64,000 nt of DNA from the NCBI GenBank assembly GCA_949752745.1, contig OX457034.1, forward strand, positions 3,320,646-3,384,645, in the 5' to 3' direction. Source of the stretch: Protula sp. h YS-2021 (lineage: Eukaryota; Annelida; Polychaeta; Sabellida; Serpulidae). Each line of letters opens with the position of its first letter. Position 1 is the first letter of the stretch. The notes beneath the pieces were generated by a model. That model was not told where the DNA came from and made no database searches. It was given only the letters and a program-made list of their open reading frames with translations. Of the stretch, positions 1-7,547 are shown piece by piece. Made by a program: the position numbers and the translations under genes.

Positions 1-234
1 GGATCATTGGCTCGCAAAGCTATTCCACTACTTAAGGCTGGGGCTAAGATCGTTGCGCCACATCTTAAGAAGGCTGCAAAGAATGTCGCGAAAGATGTGA
101 CGGGCCGAGTAGCAGAACGTGTGTTTGGTGAACGTGTGTTTGGAGAAAAAAAGCGTGTGCAACCGACGAAACGTGCCAGAAGACGAAAAACAGCCAGACG
201 GATAACATCAAAATATCGCAAAGATATCTTTTGA
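1..234 (+). CDS. small basic core-like protein, 5' partial
   Basis: The frame is open to the left edge and no ATG is visible, so the true start lies outside the window. About 77 residues are seen. The first half is alanine/lysine rich and could form an amphipathic helix (KAGAKIVAPHLKKAAKNVAK). A short direct repeat, VFGERVFGE, follows, and the tail is strongly basic (RARRRKTARR). Small Arg/Lys-rich proteins beside capsid and protease genes in adenoviruses and related elements bind packaged DNA, so a DNA-condensing virion role is plausible here. That is inferred from composition and position, not from a recognised domain. It ends 4 bp before the next ATG on the same strand, which suggests one compact transcription unit with the two genes that follow. 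Confidence 0.55.
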   Translation, partial: GSLARKAIPLLKAGAKIVAPHLKKAAKNVAKDVTGRVAERVFGERVFGEKKRVQPTKRARRRKTARRITSKYRKDIF

Positions 235-238
235 AATC

Positions 239-1504
239 ATGTCTCTCATTCATAATCATTCGTGTGAATGTAGTCTTTCTCCATTGGAATGGTTTCACGT
301 ACCACCAACGCAAACTGCTGTAGAGAAAAGTTATAATGTTGACTATCAACCACTTACAAGCATTAGAGAAGGCGCTCCAATAGAATTCTACATTCCTGCG
401 AGTACAGAAGAATATCTAGATTTAAAGAACAGCAAACTTCATATTGTATGTCGCATTCTAAAGGCTGATGGAACAGAGTGTGGCGCAGATGATAATGTCT
501 CTTGCATCAATGATGTGTTTAATGGGTTATGGTCTAATATTGAATTGTTTCTGAATGATCGTTTGGTTTCGCATAGCAACAATACTCATGGTTATACCAG
601 CATTATCTCTCATCTCATCCATGATTCGGAAGAGAGTCTGCATTCTGAGCGCTCTATGCGTCTCATGTACAAGGATACTGCTGGGTCAATGAATAGTCAT
701 GAGGTGAAAAGACCTAATCATGAACAATATGTATCCGGGTTTCATGTCAATGCCGACGGTGGTGACTTGGCTGAGCAAGGCAATAATGGCTTACATCATC
801 GTTATTTGCATACTCGTCTTAGCCGTGATGTTATGCTCGCAGGTGGTTTAAGGATAGATTTGTTTGAGCAGGATCGTTATCTTCCGAATGGCATCAGTTT
901 GAAATTGCGTTTCCATAGACAAAAAGATGACTATGTATTGATGGCTGCAAATAATACCTATAAGGTAGAAGTGAAAGAGGCATTTTTAACCATTCCAGCA
1001 GGATTTCAGTCTTTTGTGAAAGATAACATCTTTTTGGGTCAATTACCAAATCGTATTGTTATTGGTCTGGTTCATAATGAAGCTTTTGGTGGATCAGTAT
1101 TGAGGAATCCATATGATTTCAAACATTTTGATCTGGACTATATGCAACTGTACACGGATGGTGAACCAGTTCTATCCAAACCTCTCAAGCTTGACATTAC
1201 ACAGAACAAATACCTGAACGCTTTTGAAACGCTTTACAAATCGTTTGATCGGTTGAATGGTGAGAAAAGTTCCATTATAAAACGGGAAGATTGGCCTAGA
1301 GGTTATGCTTTATTTTCGTTTGACTTAACACCGGATTATGATGGTGATGATCATTTCCCCCTGATCAAGCATGGGAATTTGCGGCTAGAAATGAACTTTG
1401 CTACGGCTTTGCAACCTACAATCAATGTCATTGTCTATGCTGAATTTGACAACATTATTGAGATCAGTGCAAATCGCAGCATCCAATTCGACTACCAGTC
1501 ATGA
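239..1504 (+). CDS. F54H12.2-like protein, possible capsid protein
   Basis: This is a complete 421-residue frame starting at ATG. The N-terminal part resembles the family annotated in many invertebrate genomes as 'uncharacterized protein F54H12.2-like': a segment of the type IEFYIPASTEEYLDL, then a strand-rich stretch, then a block reading NDVFNGLWSNIELFLNDRLV. The alternating hydrophobic pattern suggests a mostly beta protein. I infer a virion (jelly-roll-type) role because it sits between a basic core-like protein and an adenain-like protease and because such genes travel with DNA polymerase B elements. I cannot show the fold from sequence alone. The stop overlaps the protease start in ATGA, as in compact viral operons. 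There are no internal stops, so the gene looks intact. Confidence 0.65.
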   Translation: MSLIHNHSCECSLSPLEWFHVPPTQTAVEKSYNVDYQPLTSIREGAPIEFYIPASTEEYLDLKNSKLHIVCRILKADGTECGADDNVSCINDVFNGLWSNIELFLNDRLVSHSNNTHGYTSIISHLIHDSEESLHSERSMRLMYKDTAGSMNSHEVKRPNHEQYVSGFHVNADGGDLAEQGNNGLHHRYLHTRLSRDVMLAGGLRIDLFEQDRYLPNGISLKLRFHRQKDDYVLMAANNTYKVEVKEAFLTIPAGFQSFVKDNIFLGQLPNRIVIGLVHNEAFGGSVLRNPYDFKHFDLDYMQLYTDGEPVLSKPLKLDITQNKYLNAFETLYKSFDRLNGEKSSIIKREDWPRGYALFSFDLTPDYDGDDHFPLIKHGNLRLEMNFATALQPTINVIVYAEFDNIIEISANRSIQFDYQS

Positions 1505-1938
1505 ACACGAAGCAGATTGATGCCATATTGAGTCATGATGTCATGACCAAAGACTTGTTTCAAGGCGTGTTTGCCATGGACCAGTTACCATCTTTACAAC
1601 GCGGCGCCTATGTCATCAACACAGACGATCAAGATGAACCAGGAGAACATTGGGTGGCAGTGTATTATGATAAAGACCCTGTGGAATATTTTGACTCTTA
1701 TGGACTGTTCCCTCTCGATGATCGTTTAGACATGTTTTTAAGAAATGACTATATGTATAATTCTATCTCATTACAAACGCCAATATCATCGTCATGTAGT
1801 TTTTATTGTGTATATTATATATTACATAGAGCTCGAGGTCAGAGTATGTTTGATATTGTGAATATATTAAAAAGAAAGGATGGCGATTTTATTGTAAAGG
1901 ACTTTGTATATAGACATTATAAACCATTGTTTTATTAA
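1501..1938 (+). CDS. adenain-like cysteine protease (peptidase C5 type)
   Basis: This complete 145-residue ORF carries the adenovirus-protease signature. It has a histidine in GEHWVAVYYD (His50), an acidic residue in EYFDSYGLFP (Asp65), and Gln92 seven residues before Cys99 in LQTPISSSCSFYC. In adenain the catalytic set is His, Glu/Asp, Gln and Cys with the same Gln-to-Cys spacing, so the active site appears intact. The enzyme would be expected to mature virion precursor proteins after assembly. At 145 residues it is shorter than adenovirus protease (about 200), lacking part of the C-terminal region. It starts inside the stop of the upstream gene (ATGA) and is the last gene of the plus-strand block. 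Its presence is the strongest sign that this is a virion-forming type of element. Confidence 0.85.
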   Translation: MNTKQIDAILSHDVMTKDLFQGVFAMDQLPSLQRGAYVINTDDQDEPGEHWVAVYYDKDPVEYFDSYGLFPLDDRLDMFLRNDYMYNSISLQTPISSSCSFYCVYYILHRARGQSMFDIVNILKRKDGDFIVKDFVYRHYKPLFY

Positions 1939-2060
1939 TGTTGTTGTTTTATTAATGTTGTTGTTTTTATTAATGTTGTTGTTTTATTAATGTTGTTATT
2001 GTAGTAGTTAAGTTGTTATATTAGTTAAGTTGTTGTTATATTAGTTAAGTTGTTGTTGTT
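1929..2060 (+). repeat. short tandem repeat, TTGTTGTTTTATTAATG type
   Basis: About four imperfect units of 17-19 bp (TGTTGTTTTATTAATGTTG) follow the protease stop. They grade into TTAAGTTGTTGTTATATTAG units. The stretch is AT-rich and has no coding potential. It fills the left half of the gap between convergent gene blocks. Confidence 0.8.
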
Positions 2061-2112
2061 AAATAAAACAACCCAAGTTTCAAACAACTGTCTTGTTTAT
2101 TGTGTTCTATTT

Positions 2113-2291
2113 ACAAAGTTTACAAACACTATTTACAAACTCTTAACTACAAACGCTATTTACACTATTTACAAATTCTTAACTACAAAGTCTATTTACA
2201 CTATTTACAAATTCTTAACTACAAATTCTATTTACACTATTTACAAATTCTTAACTACAAAGTCTATTTACACTATTTACAAAGTCTATTT
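2113..2291 (+). repeat. 36-bp tandem repeat between convergent genes
   Basis: Four to five units of about 36 bp are present, each containing TATTTACACTATTTACAAAT and CTTAACTACAAA. They lie between the plus-strand protease gene and the minus-strand small genes. Both strands are open through the repeat because the unit is a multiple of three, but the translations are simply periodic. The repeated TTTACAAA core also occurs in the separate array at 7966-8125, at the other side of the polymerase block. Confidence 0.8.
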
Positions 2292-2669
2292 ACAATCACA
2301 TTCATTTTTCAATACATTCATCAATGCATGCCATTCATTAGAATCTAAATTGATATAGGTATCATAGACATTACATCCGTGTTTGTAAATGCTATGAAAG
2401 CTCACATAACGCAGATCACCAAACTTTATCACTTTAGCAGTTTCATGTTCAGACAGTTTCAGTTCATATCCTTCTTCATTTATGTCCATCACACGTATCC
2501 ATGTCCATATATGTTGTGTCAGCTCAATGGATTTGGTACCCCGCATAAGTTGTATTCCTTCATCTTTAAATTCAAGCGTCAGGTTCTTTCCAATCCAATG
2601 CTTGCAACAGCGCGTTCCATTCCACGGTGCTGAGGGTGATGATGTCGCAGTCTTCTGTAAGCTCGTCAT
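2286..2669 (-). CDS. small hypothetical protein, possibly diverged PC4-like
   Basis: This is a 127-residue frame from the ATG at 2669. The same frame stays open a little further upstream without a better start. The first ~35 residues overlap the next upstream gene in another frame, so the start is uncertain. The C-terminus ends in a strand plus helix of the form INLDSNEWHALMNVL. The same Trp-centred ending occurs in the three neighbouring genes (EWNALLQAL, NWRAVLRFL, EWKMLKKQV). An earlier half (LTLEFKDEGIQLMRG ... HIWTWI) looks like a second copy of the same beta-then-helix unit. I infer a diverged PC4-type ssDNA-binding fold, possibly as a tandem pair within one chain. The relationship is weak at the sequence level and needs structure prediction. 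Confidence 0.5.
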   Translation of the reverse strand: MTSLQKTATSSPSAPWNGTRCCKHWIGKNLTLEFKDEGIQLMRGTKSIELTQHIWTWIRVMDINEEGYELKLSEHETAKVIKFGDLRYVSFHSIYKHGCNVYDTYINLDSNEWHALMNVLKNECDCK

Positions 2670-2922
2670 ATTGACGAAATTGTACAAACACGTCTAGACC
2701 GTTCTCAGTCACACGCACTTCTAATTCATTTGAGACTGCTAGGAGAAAGCCGGGTATTCTCAACTTGTCTAGATGATCCTTCAACACGGATTGGTCATCA
2801 AGCGATAGGACGAGATACTGTCCAAAATGTCGTAGCACAATATCATCACATAAGTTTCTCATGTATGAGAATCCATATGTCATGGGTTCATAATCCAACA
2901 CAAAGTCTTCCATCTCGTTCAT
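2572..2922 (-). CDS. small hypothetical protein, possibly diverged PC4-like
   Basis: This is a complete 116-residue ORF starting at ATG. Two similar halves are visible: a beta-rich N-half with YLVLSLDDQSVLKDHL, and a C-half, NELEVRVTENGLDVFVQF, running to TLSTVEWNALLQALDW. The C-terminal strand-Trp-helix element matches the ending of the clear PC4-like gene at 3316-3672, and it also matches both flanking small genes. It ends 97 bp inside the downstream gene's frame and starts 5 bp after the stop of its upstream neighbour, so the four small genes form a tight minus-strand cluster. The function is unknown. If the PC4 relationship holds, it would bind single-stranded DNA during replication or late transcription. 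Confidence 0.55.
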   Translation of the reverse strand: MNEMEDFVLDYEPMTYGFSYMRNLCDDIVLRHFGQYLVLSLDDQSVLKDHLDKLRIPGFLLAVSNELEVRVTENGLDVFVQFRQYDELTEDCDIITLSTVEWNALLQALDWKEPDA

Positions 2923-2927
2923 GTATT

Positions 2928-3302
2928 TTATACTCGGATGATGTCGAACAGTGGATGTTGTATCGCTTCTAGGAATCGTAAGACTGCGCGCCAGTTCTTG
3001 ATATCAAAGAAGATCAACTGTGCATAGGGTGTATCTGGCACAACTCCCTTATAATCCTTTGGATAATCCTGTAAAAGATTTCTACAGAATGTCACACGTA
3101 TGTTAGAATCATATTCAGCCACCGTCACTTCCAGTTTATTTTCAAGTCTGCGTTTAAACCCAGCTTCAAGCGGTATGTTTTTAAAGTCTTTCCACACTTC
3201 AGGTTTAAACCGATAAGCAGAACATCTCCGAGAACCCATCATCACTTCATTCCTCTCATTAACTTTAAGGTAAACACCATCGTCCAACATGAGTGCATTC
3301 AT
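2928..3302 (-). CDS. small hypothetical protein, possibly two PC4-like halves
   Basis: This is a complete 124-residue ORF starting at ATG. The N-half (DGVYLKVNERNEVMMG ... FKPEVWKDFKNI) and the C-half (NKLEVTVAEYDSNIRVTF ... FFDIKNWRAVLRFLEAI) each show strands followed by a Trp-containing helix. This suggests an internal duplication of the unit seen once in the neighbouring PC4-like protein. PC4 normally works as a homodimer of one unit per chain, so a tandem arrangement would be an in-chain dimer; that is an inference. It is separated by 13 bp from the gene upstream and 5 bp from the gene downstream, consistent with one transcription unit. Confidence 0.55.
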   Translation of the reverse strand: MNALMLDDGVYLKVNERNEVMMGSRRCSAYRFKPEVWKDFKNIPLEAGFKRRLENKLEVTVAEYDSNIRVTFCRNLLQDYPKDYKGVVPDTPYAQLIFFDIKNWRAVLRFLEAIQHPLFDIIRV

Positions 3303-3315
3303 GATTGTTACCTTG

Positions 3316-3672
3316 TTATGACTTGTCGTCTTGTCTGCGAAGCCTTTTATCCACTTCTTTCACCTGCTTCTTCAGCATTTTCCATTCAGGTATTGTCAGC
3401 AAAATTCCCTTTTTCGTTGGACGGTTTTTTCCAGTCCCCTCATCTCTGAGGTATTTGCGAATGTTCACCACACCTTCATTACTTTGTTTCATAATCTTGA
3501 TATACTTTCCATTGCCTAGAGAAAGCATTCCATCCCACGACTGTGGTGTTGGTGCCGTCGCCGTCGCCGTCTCCACTTTTAATTTCTTGATGGTAGTATC
3601 AGGATGTTTCACATTCATGTCTTTCACTGTATCAGCAAGAGTATCCATATCCGTTGTTGCAGATCTTTTCAT
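3316..3672 (-). CDS. PC4/SUB1-like single-stranded DNA-binding protein
   Basis: This is a complete 118-residue ORF starting at ATG. The C-terminal ~65 residues match the transcriptional coactivator p15 (PC4) fold: LSLGNGKYIKI, then VNIRKYLRDEG, then TKKGILLTIPEWKMLKKQV and VDKRL. In cellular PC4 the corresponding elements are the GK-x-x-V strand, the (V/I)xIRxY strand, the basic KGI-L turn and the xxW helix, which together bind ssDNA as a dimer. The N-terminal ~50 residues are low complexity (TATATAPTP), as in the regulatory tail of SUB1. It is the first gene of the four-gene minus-strand cluster and sits just downstream of a TATA box. A role in element replication or late transcription is inferred. 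Confidence 0.8.
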   Translation of the reverse strand: MKRSATTDMDTLADTVKDMNVKHPDTTIKKLKVETATATAPTPQSWDGMLSLGNGKYIKIMKQSNEGVVNIRKYLRDEGTGKNRPTKKGILLTIPEWKMLKKQVKEVDKRLRRQDDKS

Positions 3673-3690
3673 GTTGACGCTTCAGTGTTC

Positions 3691-3736
3691 ACACCTCAAC
3701 TGACTCTAAAGTTGAAGTGTCTCCCCCTTATATACT
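3691..3736 (-). promoter_or_regulatory. TATA box and inverted repeat upstream of the PC4-like gene
   Basis: On the minus strand a TATATAAG sequence (complement of 3728-3735) lies about 55 bp before the ATG at 3672 and overlaps the polymerase stop codon. Between them is an inverted repeat, ACACCTCAACT (3691-3701) and AGTTGAAGTGT (3710-3720), with one mismatch and an 8-bp spacer. A start site about 25-30 bp after the TATA box would fall on this repeat, so it could be an operator or a 5' leader hairpin. No experimental support is visible. Confidence 0.5.
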
Positions 3737-6589
3737 GTAATGTCCATGCGCCAAAGTGGAATAGCCATCACTCATCACATATCGCTTGTCATCAAAGGGA
3801 GAGAGAGCCACTTTCCTCAACTTCTCCGAGAAAATCTGGTGGTCATGACTTCGTATGATGTGTCCTGTGGTCATCGTTTGTGTTTGGTTGAACAAACTGT
3901 CTCTATACTGCTGATGTTTCATCTGTCTTTGACACGCGCGAGTGATGCCTTTGGCCGTACGTTTTTCTTTCCCACCATATATCATACTATACATTTTCGG
4001 TCGAAGTCCAACAAACTCTTCAATGGGAATGCCCGCCGTCTCATCTTTCATTTTCCCAAGCACTTTCTTGTTCACGTTGGAATGCAGGAAATGATCTGGC
4101 GGATAGTCACTTGTGTCGAACAAGTCGGCATCTTCCTGCATGTCTTTGTAGATATCGTCCGTTTCTATGTCATAACATAGACTGTCGGTGTCGCTGAACA
4201 ACAGCTTGGCGTCGGGATACTTGGTCATGATGTAGTTGTAATGAAAGTGAAACATGAGCACCTTGCTGAGGTCGAGAATGGTGAAACCAACTTGAATGGG
4301 TTTATCCAGAAGCAGATCCACTTTGCGCAAATGTACCGCGGTCAAATCTTCGTTGAAAATTCTAAATTTGTGGAAGGAAGGTTTGGCCACAAGTTTCTTG
4401 AACCGCTTTTCCTGGTGAACAAGTTCAACATTGATACACTTTCTTACATTTTCCATGGTTTTGCCAAACACCGAGTTGTTCATCAATTTGAAGAAGTCTT
4501 TCTCAAACGGGTTCTTGACCAACTTTCTCTTTTCCGTGTTCAAGGAGATGTATTTTGCCAACCATTTGCTCTGTGCAAACATGATGGCACGGTGCACCTT
4601 CGTGACTTTCAATCCCAGTGAGACATATTGCTGTAAATTTCTATAATGAAGCACATATTTCTTCTTGTCACACAAGTTGGGAATGAGCTTTTCACTAGGC
4701 TTGCTTTTCATGTCTAGATCTTTCCGTAGTCTCTGACTATGTTTTGACAATTCTCCCACTTTCACACATTTCCGTTCTGGAGCCACTGGGTAGTGATTAT
4801 GATGATCATGAATTGAATATGGGTATTCCAAATCCACTTCTAAAATGTATCCAATCTCGTCATCTTCATCCACATCCATAAAGTCAATGGATTCTGGCTC
4901 GCTCACCCACATAAATCCACTTTCCGGCATGCTTTGCGACATAGCCCAGCCACACAAGTTGTTTGCATCCAGGTACGTCAAGTAGTTGGTCGGTTTCCTG
5001 GGATCGTAATCTGCTACGTAGGGGTTATTTGCTTTCGCATACTTGTGTGTGATGACAGATATTCCTCCACGTAGACCTTGTTCAACCATTTGGTACATGT
5101 CAATGTCGTTAATCAATTCCAATTTCACCTTTGTCGCTTTCAACATGGCATCCCAGGACAGTCCTGGCGCTGTATAGTAGTGAGCAGGATCTAATTCATA
5201 CGTGTTGAGACATACGTGACGAAAGTTTTCAAACACGTCAGCCAGCAGCAACACATCTAATTTCAGGTACAAGTCATGGTATTCACCAAATGTAGTACAG
5301 TGGAATGTCTCCCACACCTTCTGCGCATGCGCATAATCCTCATCGCTAATGTCTTCTTCACTGAGCAGACTGTAAAACTTGTCCTTGGACGGCAGTTGTG
5401 TTTCAGCAAACTTGGATGGCTCATCCACGTAATCATAAGGGTATACTCCCTTTCTCAACAGTAACTCTTGTTGGTCACTATCGTGAATGTGTGACGTCAT
5501 GTGATAAAAGTTGTCTTTCCCTTCTGCTGCCAGGTTGGAGACCAACTTCTGTAGAGAAGTACTCATGAACTGAAAGCTGTCTGTAAATTTCAGATTGCTC
5601 ATGGTGAATGCAATATATTTCTCAACGGTGTTGGGAATGACTGTAATCCTTTCGTTTTTGAACTTTCCAATTTCTTCCATGATCAAATGACTGTCATAGC
5701 CTCGTAACTTGTGGAAAAAGACAGGAATGATGAAAGAATCTTCAACATCCTGCTGATCTTTTCGAAATCGAAATTGCAAATTGCATTGACTATGTGCAGC
5801 TCCACGGTATTTGCCATTGATATGGTCATGATCTCTCACACGATCTGCTCCTAGAGGCTCATGACAAATGTAGCAATCTGTGGCGTTCTTATAATGCTCT
5901 TCATCTTCATGAGTCATGACCATTTTCTTTTTCTGTTGTAGACCATGCACAATACGATCACGCTCATTCACCATATGGTCTAAAAAGACTTTCACAGCAT
6001 TATCGCCTCGATATACGACTGGAGCACGTGTATCATACTGGCTGACAACCACATAGGCAAAGCTGTTTGGACGATGATGCTGATACCTAACTTCTTCATG
6101 CTTTTTCGTGAAACATTCAAAGTCTGCATAAATGACAAACGGCGCTCGCTGTTGTTTGGCTACATTCTTGAACTTGATGAAGGGTTCCTTGGGAAATGAT
6201 AAACGTTGTGCTCCATGCTTGCCACACACTTCACGATGCTTGTCTAAAAGCTCTTGTCGTATAAACCCGTGAAGACAGTTGAAACAATAAAAAGTTGCAC
6301 CATTATACTTTGATCGATAAGCCATCAGTCTGCTGAAATTCTTGATGAGGCAGTAATGTCTTGTCTTGTCATTGCTAATCAAAAGCAAGTTGATTTCTCT
6401 GGCGCTGTTGGCGCTGTTGGCGCTGGTGTTTCGGCTGAGTTGTATGGGAACAACGACATCATGTTCATATCCAAACACGTTAATGGACACATCATTCTCC
6501 TTTTCAAACTTTGAAATGTCTGTAATCGGTGTGGGAAATGTCATGCCTTCCACCTTCAATTCGTTCTCAAATGGTGTGTAATGACTCAC
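3728..6589 (-). CDS. protein-primed family B DNA polymerase with endonuclease VII-like module
   Basis: The frame runs 953 codons from a GTG at 6589; the first in-frame ATG is at 6544. It stays open upstream past 6690, so this is probably the back part of a longer gene. Counting from 6589, there is a C2HC-type finger (Cys102, Cys105, His118, Cys122), exonuclease motif I (Asp156, Glu158 in YADFECF), and an endonuclease VII-like zinc module (Cys239, Cys242, DHDH at 253-256, Cys269). Exo II follows at Asp299 (RGYDSH), then Exo III in YLKLDVLLLADV. Polymerase motif A is DANNLCGWAM (541-550), motif B is KLMNNSVFGKT, and motif C is DTDS (800-803). These motifs identify the protein-primed replicase found in Polinton/adintovirus-like elements. 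The motif A tyrosine usual in the family is Cys546 here, by a TAT-to-TGT change, which may impair nucleotide selection. The C-terminus looks complete. Confidence 0.88.
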   Translation of the reverse strand: MSHYTPFENELKVEGMTFPTPITDISKFEKENDVSINVFGYEHDVVVPIQLSRNTSANSANSAREINLLLISNDKTRHYCLIKNFSRLMAYRSKYNGATFYCFNCLHGFIRQELLDKHREVCGKHGAQRLSFPKEPFIKFKNVAKQQRAPFVIYADFECFTKKHEEVRYQHHRPNSFAYVVVSQYDTRAPVVYRGDNAVKVFLDHMVNERDRIVHGLQQKKKMVMTHEDEEHYKNATDCYICHEPLGADRVRDHDHINGKYRGAAHSQCNLQFRFRKDQQDVEDSFIIPVFFHKLRGYDSHLIMEEIGKFKNERITVIPNTVEKYIAFTMSNLKFTDSFQFMSTSLQKLVSNLAAEGKDNFYHMTSHIHDSDQQELLLRKGVYPYDYVDEPSKFAETQLPSKDKFYSLLSEEDISDEDYAHAQKVWETFHCTTFGEYHDLYLKLDVLLLADVFENFRHVCLNTYELDPAHYYTAPGLSWDAMLKATKVKLELINDIDMYQMVEQGLRGGISVITHKYAKANNPYVADYDPRKPTNYLTYLDANNLCGWAMSQSMPESGFMWVSEPESIDFMDVDEDDEIGYILEVDLEYPYSIHDHHNHYPVAPERKCVKVGELSKHSQRLRKDLDMKSKPSEKLIPNLCDKKKYVLHYRNLQQYVSLGLKVTKVHRAIMFAQSKWLAKYISLNTEKRKLVKNPFEKDFFKLMNNSVFGKTMENVRKCINVELVHQEKRFKKLVAKPSFHKFRIFNEDLTAVHLRKVDLLLDKPIQVGFTILDLSKVLMFHFHYNYIMTKYPDAKLLFSDTDSLCYDIETDDIYKDMQEDADLFDTSDYPPDHFLHSNVNKKVLGKMKDETAGIPIEEFVGLRPKMYSMIYGGKEKRTAKGITRACQRQMKHQQYRDSLFNQTQTMTTGHIIRSHDHQIFSEKLRKVALSPFDDKRYVMSDGYSTLAHGHYSI

Positions 6590-6630
6590 ACGATATGGGT
6601 GTTGATGATAATGGTGAGGGTGAAGGTGAG

Positions 6631-7410
6631 CTAGTACAGACCATAAGAAACATTTGTTGTCTTTATTCTGAATGTTTTCTTTACTTTCTTCGGTAGTGGG
6701 ATAAAACTGCTCGCTTCCAGTGGCGCTGACGTAGCTGTATGCACTTCAATGAATAATATGTTATCCAACACCCAGCCAGAACCTTGTCGCTCATGTTCAT
6801 CAAACCTGGTGAACAATTCTTTATAGGCTTCTGGTAAGTCCTTCTCAATATCTGTTGGATTGTATGCTGCATATGTCGGACTGCTGATGAAGGCATTATC
6901 CACTTGTTCTACCATCACGCCTTCAACATTTGGTGTCATTTTCTTGAAGCGTGCATGTACCACAATGTACCATTTCATGCCACGGTTTAACGTCTCTAGC
7001 AAATGTCTCTTGATTCTATTCTCTTGTTGTCGCATTTCAAGTAGCAAATCCGATCCATCTTCAGGCTCAAACCGTCTTTCCTGTGCGTTTCCACCAAGAC
7101 TCACTCTTCTGCCTCTACCTACTTGTCCTGTCTCTTTCTTTCTTTGTTCTTCATGAGACACATTTTCCATCTCAGCACATGCATGTGTCTCAAATGCATC
7201 CATAGATGGAAATATCTTAACACATCCATAGCAAAGGAATGGATCAGGTCTGATAATACTATCTTCCAGCGTCTTTTGTCTCTTGGCTTCAATCTGCTCA
7301 ACAAGCTCTTCACGAGCACGTTTCAACCTAGCTGGTTTGCATGTATGTGCCACGAACACTTCCAGAGATGGAAATGTCACATCGCATTCATGACAGTAGA
7401 CTGTTGCCAT
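6631..7410 (-). CDS. C2HC zinc-finger protein, probable N-terminal part of the polymerase gene
   Basis: This is a 259-residue ORF from the ATG at 7410. It has two fingers with identical spacing, Cys6-Cys9-His22-Cys24 and Cys60-Cys63-His76-Cys78 (C-x2-C-x12-H-x-C). A charged linker and a conserved-looking domain follow, with GSGWVLDNILFIEVH and SSFIPLPKKVKK near the end. In related polymerase-containing proteins I recall the IPLPKK segment continuing directly into a CFLWSVLA-LHP segment and then the polymerase. Here that second segment (about 6617-6652) is present but in the next reading frame, continuous with the polymerase frame. I therefore infer a one-base frameshift at an A-rich run near 6675-6690 splitting one gene into two. 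Alternatives are a sequencing error or programmed -1 frameshifting. Its role would be DNA binding in replication. Confidence 0.7.
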   Translation of the reverse strand: MATVYCHECDVTFPSLEVFVAHTCKPARLKRAREELVEQIEAKRQKTLEDSIIRPDPFLCYGCVKIFPSMDAFETHACAEMENVSHEEQRKKETGQVGRGRRVSLGGNAQERRFEPEDGSDLLLEMRQQENRIKRHLLETLNRGMKWYIVVHARFKKMTPNVEGVMVEQVDNAFISSPTYAAYNPTDIEKDLPEAYKELFTRFDEHERQGSGWVLDNILFIEVHTATSAPLEASSFIPLPKKVKKTFRIKTTNVSYGLY

Positions 7411-7463
7411 CGTTGTTGCTGTTGCTAGAACTGAAATGAAGTAAAATATACGTTTCACTCTTC

Positions 7464-7547
7464 CTTTTATACCACTTCAATGGTGTGTTAACTCAGCAGA
7501 ATGTATCACTAGTTGACTAGTTGACATGTTTCACTCATGCTTTTATA
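7464..7547 (-). promoter_or_regulatory. two TATA boxes upstream of the zinc-finger/polymerase gene
   Basis: TATAAAAG occurs twice on the minus strand, as the complement of 7464-7471 and of 7540-7547. Each lies in a similar context (CACTC...CTTTTATA..ACTTC.ATG on the plus strand), so a ~76-bp promoter segment seems duplicated. The nearer box is 54 bp before the ATG at 7410, a plausible early promoter. Confidence 0.5.

Noticed and set aside
2050..2358. Open frames of 82 and 102 codons with repeated YTIYKFLTT-like units
   Set aside because: They translate the 36-bp intergenic tandem repeat and overlap the minus-strand gene end; no independent coding evidence.
2927..2934. TATAAAAT on the minus strand directly before the ATG at 2922
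   Set aside because: It lies only about 5 bp before the start codon and overlaps the stop of the upstream gene, too close for a normal promoter; likely chance in AT-rich DNA.
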